Shown: positions 59,314 to 64,000 of the stretch, piece after piece
Layout of the letters: each line of letters opens with the position of its first letter
Position numbering within the stretch: the stretch's first letter is position 1
Origin: JAAOZP01 sp038848185
GTDB lineage: Archaea > Thermoproteota > EX4484-205 > JAAOZP01
NCBI GenBank assembly: GCA_038848185.1
Contig: JAWCNV010000003.1
Span: 1 to 64,000, forward strand
Direction of reading: 5' to 3'
Length of the DNA stretch: 64,000 nucleotides
Notes under the pieces: generated by a model
What the model saw: only the letters and a program-made list of their open reading frames with translations
Databases searched by the model: none
Told to the model about the DNA's origin: nothing
Made by a program: the position numbers and the translations under genes

Positions 59314-60728
59314 GGTGTTTAGCTGGAAGCATGAGTGCAGATAAGGCTGGTAAAAGCCTGAGAGAAGTCTCAATCTACAACACTTTAACTAAGAAGGTTG
59401 AGAAACTAGCTCCCCTACACCCAGGGGAAATAAAAATGTATGTCTGCGGCCCCACGGTCTACGATGTTGCACACATTGGCCACGCTAGGGCTGAAATAGT
59501 CTATGATTCATTCAGAAGGTTCCTTGAATACTTAGGCTATAGAGTCATATTCGTCAGGAACATCACGGATGTTGACGACAAGATAATTAACAGGGCTATA
59601 GAGGAGAACAGACCTGCCAGCGAGGTTGCGCTCCAATACACGGTGAAATACTTCATCGACACTTTAAGGCTTGGAATAAAGCACCCTACTTTCAACCCTA
59701 GGGTTACTGACCATATTCCTGAAATAATAGTATTCGTGAAAAAGCTTATTGACAAGGGGTACGCGTATGAGTCTGACGGAGACGTATACTTCTCAGTCAG
59801 AAAATACGAGGGCTATGGAGAGCTCTCCGGCCAGTCTCTTGAAAAAATCTTAGCGGGGGCAAGGGTGGAGCCTGGGGAGAAAAAGAGGGACCCGTTAGAC
59901 TTTGCTCTCTGGAAGAAGTCTAAGCCGGGTGAACCGTCTTGGGAAAGCCCGTGGGGCAGAGGCAGGGTTGGGTGGCATACGGAGTGCAGCGTCATGTCTG
60001 CAAAATACCTTGGGGAGACGCTTGATATTCATGCGGGAGGCATGGATCTTGTTTTCCCTCATCACGAGAACGAGAGAGCGCAGTCCGAAGCCTTAACTGG
60101 GAGAAGATTCGTCAACATATGGATGCATCACGGGCTCCTTACTGTGAGAGGCGAGAAGATGGCTAAATCCCTTAAGAACTATGTTACGATAGAAGAGATT
60201 TTAAACAGGTTTGACCCAGACACCTTCAGGTTCTTCATTCTCTCAACCCACTACCGGAACCCGTTGGATTACGATGAGCAGACATTGGAGGCTGCTAAGA
60301 AAGGGTTTGACAGGGTTAGAAGGATCATGGTGAGGCTGGGCGAAGGAGTGGTGGAGGAGGACAGAGATGCCGAGACTCTTGAGGAGGAGGTTCTAAGCCA
60401 TTTATGCAACGATTTCAACACTCCCCGTGCTTTAGCAAGCCTAATGGAGGCGGCCAACAGGATTCTGGAGGATTTAAACAAGGGTGCAGTTTCCAAGGGC
60501 TTTATACATGTGTTTTTCAAGCTTTGGAAGATGCTCGGGTTTCTCCAAGAGGGGGCTGAAAGAGCTACGCTCAGAGAGAGGAAGCTTGTTGAAATACTGG
60601 TTAATCTAAGGAATGAGGCTAGGTCCTCTGGAAACTATGGGCTTTCCGACAGAATACGGGAGGAGCTTAACAGGATTGGGATACTGGTTGAAGACTCTAA
60701 AGAGGGGACCGTTATCTACATGCTTTAA
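59310..60728 (+). CDS. cysS: Cysteinyl-tRNA synthetase
   Basis: 472 residues. CGPTVYDVAHIGHAR near 46 contains the first Zn ligand and the HIGH motif, WHTECSVMSA near 222 and FPHHENERAQ near 247 hold the other Zn ligands, and GEKMAKSLKNYV near 283 is the KMSKS loop (KMAKS). The ATG at 59310 overlaps the nre stop (ATGA); a second ATG eight codons later is also possible. The organism therefore charges tRNA-Cys directly and need not rely on SepRS/SepCysS. Confidence 0.93.
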   Translation: MRCLAGSMSADKAGKSLREVSIYNTLTKKVEKLAPLHPGEIKMYVCGPTVYDVAHIGHARAEIVYDSFRRFLEYLGYRVIFVRNITDVDDKIINRAIEENRPASEVALQYTVKYFIDTLRLGIKHPTFNPRVTDHIPEIIVFVKKLIDKGYAYESDGDVYFSVRKYEGYGELSGQSLEKILAGARVEPGEKKRDPLDFALWKKSKPGEPSWESPWGRGRVGWHTECSVMSAKYLGETLDIHAGGMDLVFPHHENERAQSEALTGRRFVNIWMHHGLLTVRGEKMAKSLKNYVTIEEILNRFDPDTFRFFILSTHYRNPLDYDEQTLEAAKKGFDRVRRIMVRLGEGVVEEDRDAETLEEEVLSHLCNDFNTPRALASLMEAANRILEDLNKGAVSKGFIHVFFKLWKMLGFLQEGAERATLRERKLVEILVNLRNEARSSGNYGLSDRIREELNRIGILVEDSKEGTVIYML

Positions 60729-60953
60729 CCCTTATGCCTTTCTACAATGAGTTTCACCATCTTTTGCCTCGGGAGAAAGCTTAAAATAAGAGTGTTGAGG
60801 AAATTCCTCGTCTCGAGAAAATGGCAAGCGAAGCACATTCATGCAATACCCTTTCAGAAAAAGGCTTGGGAAGAGAGGGATATTTTGAAAAATGCTTGGA
60901 GAAACGCTTAGCTCGGCAATGGGGAGAAGAATGTTAAGCACCTGTGCGGGGTC

Positions 60954-61736
60954 TTGTTAGGTGTGGGAAAACCAGAGTTGAACATTTGTATTAATACTTT
61001 AAGCTTCAGCCAGTTAAAATCTAAAGAGGGAGCAGGTTTTGAACAGGCAGTTATGAAATGTGTGGAAATGGGTGTCAGAAACATTGAATTGAACGAGGCG
61101 GATGCTAAAAACAAGGAGCATGTCCTCCAACTCTTCAATGACGTAAAGAACTATGGAGGGAGAATTGTTGCCCTAACCCTTGGGCTTAACCTGCTCGGCG
61201 GAGACGTTAGGAGCGACGAGAAATACTTCAACAAGGTTAAGAATTGGATAAAGGTTTGCAGCGAGAACGAGTGTAGGATTCTCAGGCTTAAGGCTACTCC
61301 GGAGAACAGTGAACCCTATTCGGAAAACGATTTTAAGCTTCTCTACAGGAATCTTCTAAACATTCTTTCATCCGTTGAGAAAAACAATGTGAAAGTAAGC
61401 ATAGACACTGGCGAAACAGCCTATTCAAACATGAACAGGCTGACGGAGATGATTGAGGATATTGGTTCAGAGATGATAGGTATGACTCTCGACACAAGGA
61501 TAGTTAGCAGGCTTGAGGAGCACAAGATGCTTGAGAGAGTAGCACCGCTAGTCAACCATGTGACTGTTAAAGAGGACGTTTTGAAAAATCCTGGGAGAAG
61601 CATCCTGGAGAAAACCTTTAAAGCCTTGGAAAAATCAGCTTACACAGGGTATTTTTCACTCGAGGTCCCGGGAGCAAGGAGCGTTGATGATGTAAGCAGT
61701 TACGTCAACAAGCTTAAGGAGACACTCAGCCTCTAA
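60954..61736 (+). CDS. TIM-barrel protein, xylose-isomerase-like family
   Basis: 260 residues, starting at TTG or at the GTG nine bases later. ELNICINTLSFSQLK at the start, GVRNIELNEADAKN near 36, NNVKVSIDTGETAYSN near 143, GMTLDTRIVSRL and YFSLEVPG near 236 follow the strand order of AP-endonuclease-2/sugar isomerase barrels. The Glu/Asp at strand ends could bind a metal, but I cannot align all ligands. Probably a sugar-phosphate isomerase or epimerase; substrate unknown. Its stop overlaps the convergent valS by four bases. Confidence 0.7.
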   Translation: MLGVGKPELNICINTLSFSQLKSKEGAGFEQAVMKCVEMGVRNIELNEADAKNKEHVLQLFNDVKNYGGRIVALTLGLNLLGGDVRSDEKYFNKVKNWIKVCSENECRILRLKATPENSEPYSENDFKLLYRNLLNILSSVEKNNVKVSIDTGETAYSNMNRLTEMIEDIGSEMIGMTLDTRIVSRLEEHKMLERVAPLVNHVTVKEDVLKNPGRSILEKTFKALEKSAYTGYFSLEVPGARSVDDVSSYVNKLKETLSL

Positions 61737-64000
61737 AGCCTTTCAAAGAATACTCCGTCAACATCCTCCAAACCTGCTCCAGGAGCCTCGTAGGAGACCT
61801 CAACCTTATGCATCCTGATTAAATCAGGCTCCAGAACCCTCAGTTTCTCAGGCAGGTAAACCCTGTAGTTTATCTTCTCGTTTAGAGAAACCTCCAGCTT
61901 CTTCTTAAACTTCCAGATCGCTGAGTTAACCTTCATGAAGAGCGTTGAAACCTCGCTGTCAACAGGCTCAACATCATCCAGGTTTGGGAAAGACTGGTTG
62001 GCAACCGACTCCCCATATATGCTTCTAAACAAGTAGTCTGTTATGAATGGTATCACGGGTGAGAGACCGATTAAACATGTTCTTAAAACCCTGTGAAGAG
62101 TATACCAGGCTGACTCAGCCTCCTCCCGGCTTCCAAGCATGTATGCCCTCGGCTTAACCGCCTCCAAGTAGTGGTCTGCGAAAAAGCTCCAGACATAGTT
62201 CCTCAAAAGGTTTGAAGGACCATAGAAGTCTAGAGAATCGTAATCCTTCCTAGCCTCATCCAGAACCCTTTTAAGTTCACTTAAAGCAAGCTTATCGAGG
62301 AAACAAAGTGCTTTAGGCTTCTCATCCACGTATTCGAAAGAAGATATGAATCTTCCAATGTTCCAGAGCTTCGTCAGGAAAAGCCTTGCACCATTAATCT
62401 TCTCCTCGGAGAAACGATAGTTCGAGCCGAGCTTAGCCTCTGAAGCAGCCCAGAACCTGAACGCGTCAGCCCCATACTTCTCCAAGTACTCGTCTGGGAA
62501 AACCACGTTCCCCTTAGACTTGTGCATCGCCTCCCCCTTCTCATCCAGCCCTAGGCCACTTATCCTAACCTCCTTGAATGGAGGAGTGTTTAGAAGCTGA
62601 ACAGTCCTAAGAATAGAGTAGTATAGCCATGTCCTTATTATCTCATAGCCCTGCGGCCTCAGTGAGCACACCCAAGATCTTTTGAAAAGCTCCTCGTTCC
62701 TCCTGTAGCCTGTTACGAAGAGCTGAGATATGCTTGAATCCATCCAAGTGTCGAGAACCCGAGTATCTCCCTTGAAAACGGTTCCACCGCATTTAACGCA
62801 TTTAGCGTCTCCACTAGGCGAATTCTTCCAAGGCCTGTAGTATTTTCCCGGCGCAGGAACATACGGTTCACCACACTTACTGCAGTACCATAGGGGAACC
62901 TCAGTGGCATAGTGCCTCCTCCTAGAGATAGGCCAGTCGCCCCTGACGCTGTTAATCCAGTCGAGAAGTATCTGTCTCATGGACTCAGGGTGAAAAACCA
63001 TTTTGCCTGAGGCTTCTCTCACCTTATCTACGAACTCCTCCTGCTTAAGGTATAGCTCGCTCATCTCCACGAATTCAAGGTGAGTGTGACACCTCCAGCA
63101 GACAGGCACTCTTTGAACAATCTCCTCAGACTTCACAAGCAATCCTCTTCTCGAAAGCTCCTCGACAATTCTCCTCCGAGCCTCATCAACCTTCAGGCCT
63201 TTAAGAAACCCAGCCTCCTCAGTCAGCACAGCGTTCTCGTCGATCACCCTCGTAGGCTTCAAACCGAGCTCTCTGAACAGCCTTATGTCAGAGGTATCGC
63301 CATAGCTACATATCATCACAAGACCTGTCCCGAATTCGGGCTTCGCATAACTGTTAGGAATTACTCTGACCACCTTACCATATACTGGTACTACAATAGT
63401 CTTGCCTTCAAGCTTCAGATACCTCTCGTCTGAAGGATTAAATATCACAGCATCACAGCCAGCAAGAAGCTCAGGCCTAGTGGTAGCTATCTGAACATCT
63501 TCACCAGTCTCCCTAACCTTGAAAAGCAAGTAGTAAAGCTTCGAAGAAGCCTCTATGTACTCCACCTCCGCGTCAGCTATTGCTGTACCGCATCTTGGAC
63601 ACCAGTTAGTAGGCCTCGTCGCCTCGTATATGAGTCCCTGCCTCCATAGTTCTATGAATGTCTCCTGAGTTAAGCTTCTGTACTCAGGTGAGTCAGTTCT
63701 ATACATGTTTTCGAAGTCGCTGCTTAACCCTAGCCTCTTAGCCTGATTAGTGACCTCTGCCTCAACATTGTCAAGAGTCTTCTTGCAAAGATCAACAAAG
63801 TATTCTCTGCCAACCTCCTTAGCCATTAGGTTGTACTGCCTCTCAACCATGACCTCTACAGGCAGACCGTTTCTATCCCAACCTATTGGAAAGTGAACAT
63901 TATAGCCTAAGAGCCTCTTGTACCTAGCAACCATGTCAATACCAACGTAATGTGCAGCTCCTCCAACATGCCATTTTGCCGAGATGTATGGCGGTGGAGT
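61733..64000 (-). CDS. valS: Valyl-tRNA synthetase, N-terminus cut by window edge
   Basis: 755 residues are visible and the frame runs open to the window edge (TPPPYISAKWHVGGAAHYVG). The HIGH motif is of the archaeal HxGx form (HVGG), the KMSKS region is MHKSKGN near residue 475 from an internal Met at 63934, and Zn-binding segments are WCPRCG, CWRCH, YCSKCGEP and CVKCGG. The editing domain lies between (ATTRPELLAG). The C-terminal anticodon domain is short. An internal ATG at 63934 is not the true start because the family signature continues upstream of it. Confidence 0.93.
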   Translation of the reverse strand, partial: TPPPYISAKWHVGGAAHYVGIDMVARYKRLLGYNVHFPIGWDRNGLPVEVMVERQYNLMAKEVGREYFVDLCKKTLDNVEAEVTNQAKRLGLSSDFENMYRTDSPEYRSLTQETFIELWRQGLIYEATRPTNWCPRCGTAIADAEVEYIEASSKLYYLLFKVRETGEDVQIATTRPELLAGCDAVIFNPSDERYLKLEGKTIVVPVYGKVVRVIPNSYAKPEFGTGLVMICSYGDTSDIRLFRELGLKPTRVIDENAVLTEEAGFLKGLKVDEARRRIVEELSRRGLLVKSEEIVQRVPVCWRCHTHLEFVEMSELYLKQEEFVDKVREASGKMVFHPESMRQILLDWINSVRGDWPISRRRHYATEVPLWYCSKCGEPYVPAPGKYYRPWKNSPSGDAKCVKCGGTVFKGDTRVLDTWMDSSISQLFVTGYRRNEELFKRSWVCSLRPQGYEIIRTWLYYSILRTVQLLNTPPFKEVRISGLGLDEKGEAMHKSKGNVVFPDEYLEKYGADAFRFWAASEAKLGSNYRFSEEKINGARLFLTKLWNIGRFISSFEYVDEKPKALCFLDKLALSELKRVLDEARKDYDSLDFYGPSNLLRNYVWSFFADHYLEAVKPRAYMLGSREEAESAWYTLHRVLRTCLIGLSPVIPFITDYLFRSIYGESVANQSFPNLDDVEPVDSEVSTLFMKVNSAIWKFKKKLEVSLNEKINYRVYLPEKLRVLEPDLIRMHKVEVSYEAPGAGLEDVDGVFFERL

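Noticed and set aside
60729..60953. A small gene or RNA between cysS and the TIM-barrel gene
   Set aside because: Only short frames that end quickly, no tRNA fold and no clear motif; a plain promoter region is enough.
1..64000. tRNA, rRNA, CRISPR arrays and insertion sequences
   Set aside because: I looked in the spacers between genes and found no cloverleaf-like sequence, no regularly spaced repeats and no transposase; short ncRNAs could still be missed by eye.

Overview
This window reads as a scaffold from an uncultured archaeon. The evidence is archaeal lipid genes (isopentenyl phosphate kinase next to a short-chain prenyl synthase), archaea-type information genes (Clp1/Grc3 polynucleotide kinase, crenarchaeal-like OB-fold SSB, Nre repair protein, DHHA1-type AlaX, ThiI without rhodanese, archaeal ValRS), TATA boxes about 25-35 bp upstream of many starts, and many leaderless or TTG/GTG starts. 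The gene mix looks TACK-like; I cannot name the lineage from sequence alone. Two runs of N mark assembly joins. At the first (6373-6467) the same 132 bases stand on both sides, so the join falsely splits one gene.

Region 1 (1-10.9 kb) is a hydrogen-metabolism island: a divergent pair of cytoplasmic [NiFe] hydrogenase operons. The minus-strand hoxEFUYH set encodes a group 3d-like NAD(H)-linked enzyme. The plus-strand hydBGDA set encodes a group 3b-like NADP(H)-linked (sulf)hydrogenase. They share a 183-bp intergenic region with a TATA box for each direction. An ArsR-type regulator and a large-subunit endopeptidase flank them. Maturation genes hypF-hypC-hypD-hypE form an operon at 50-54.6 kb; hypA and hypB are not in the window.

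Region 2 (11-26.6 kb) has a galactokinase/epimerase pair, a secreted beta-helix protein, thiI, alaX, a class-V aminotransferase homologue that has lost its PLP lysine, and a frameshifted Fe-S-motif gene that also contains the second N gap. It also has a 1438-residue membrane-anchored surface protein (Het-C-like domain, one TM, long coiled coil). Past its TAG stop, the same frame continues into a recognisable CFI-box C-terminal domain. Phosphoglycerate kinase follows.

Region 3 (26.6-41 kb) is mostly housekeeping: AMP-forming acetyl-CoA synthetase with an OFA-family transporter, GlyA, Clp1/Grc3, a PFK with PPi-type signature residues, a phosphodiesterase-like protein, several small unknown genes, three stand-alone Lrp-type RAM-domain proteins, HAD phosphatase, SSB, AMMECR1 and a membrane glycosyltransferase.

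Region 4 (41-50 kb) starts with a tight three-gene operon of unclear function: a membrane protein, a HerA-like protein with a ruined Walker A, and an intact KaiC/RadB-like ATPase. Then come inositol-1-phosphate synthase, a DUF123 nuclease-like protein, a membrane-anchored wHTH regulator, the lipid genes, and a second PFK paralogue with an altered active site.

Region 5 (50-64 kb) holds hypFCDE, rhomboid protease, CDF metal transporter, PAC2, Hsp20, Nre, CysS, a TIM-barrel protein and a partial ValS. Together the genes suggest an anaerobic heterotroph running an EMP-type glycolysis, exchanging acetate or similar acids, and balancing NAD(P)H against H2 with two soluble hydrogenases.
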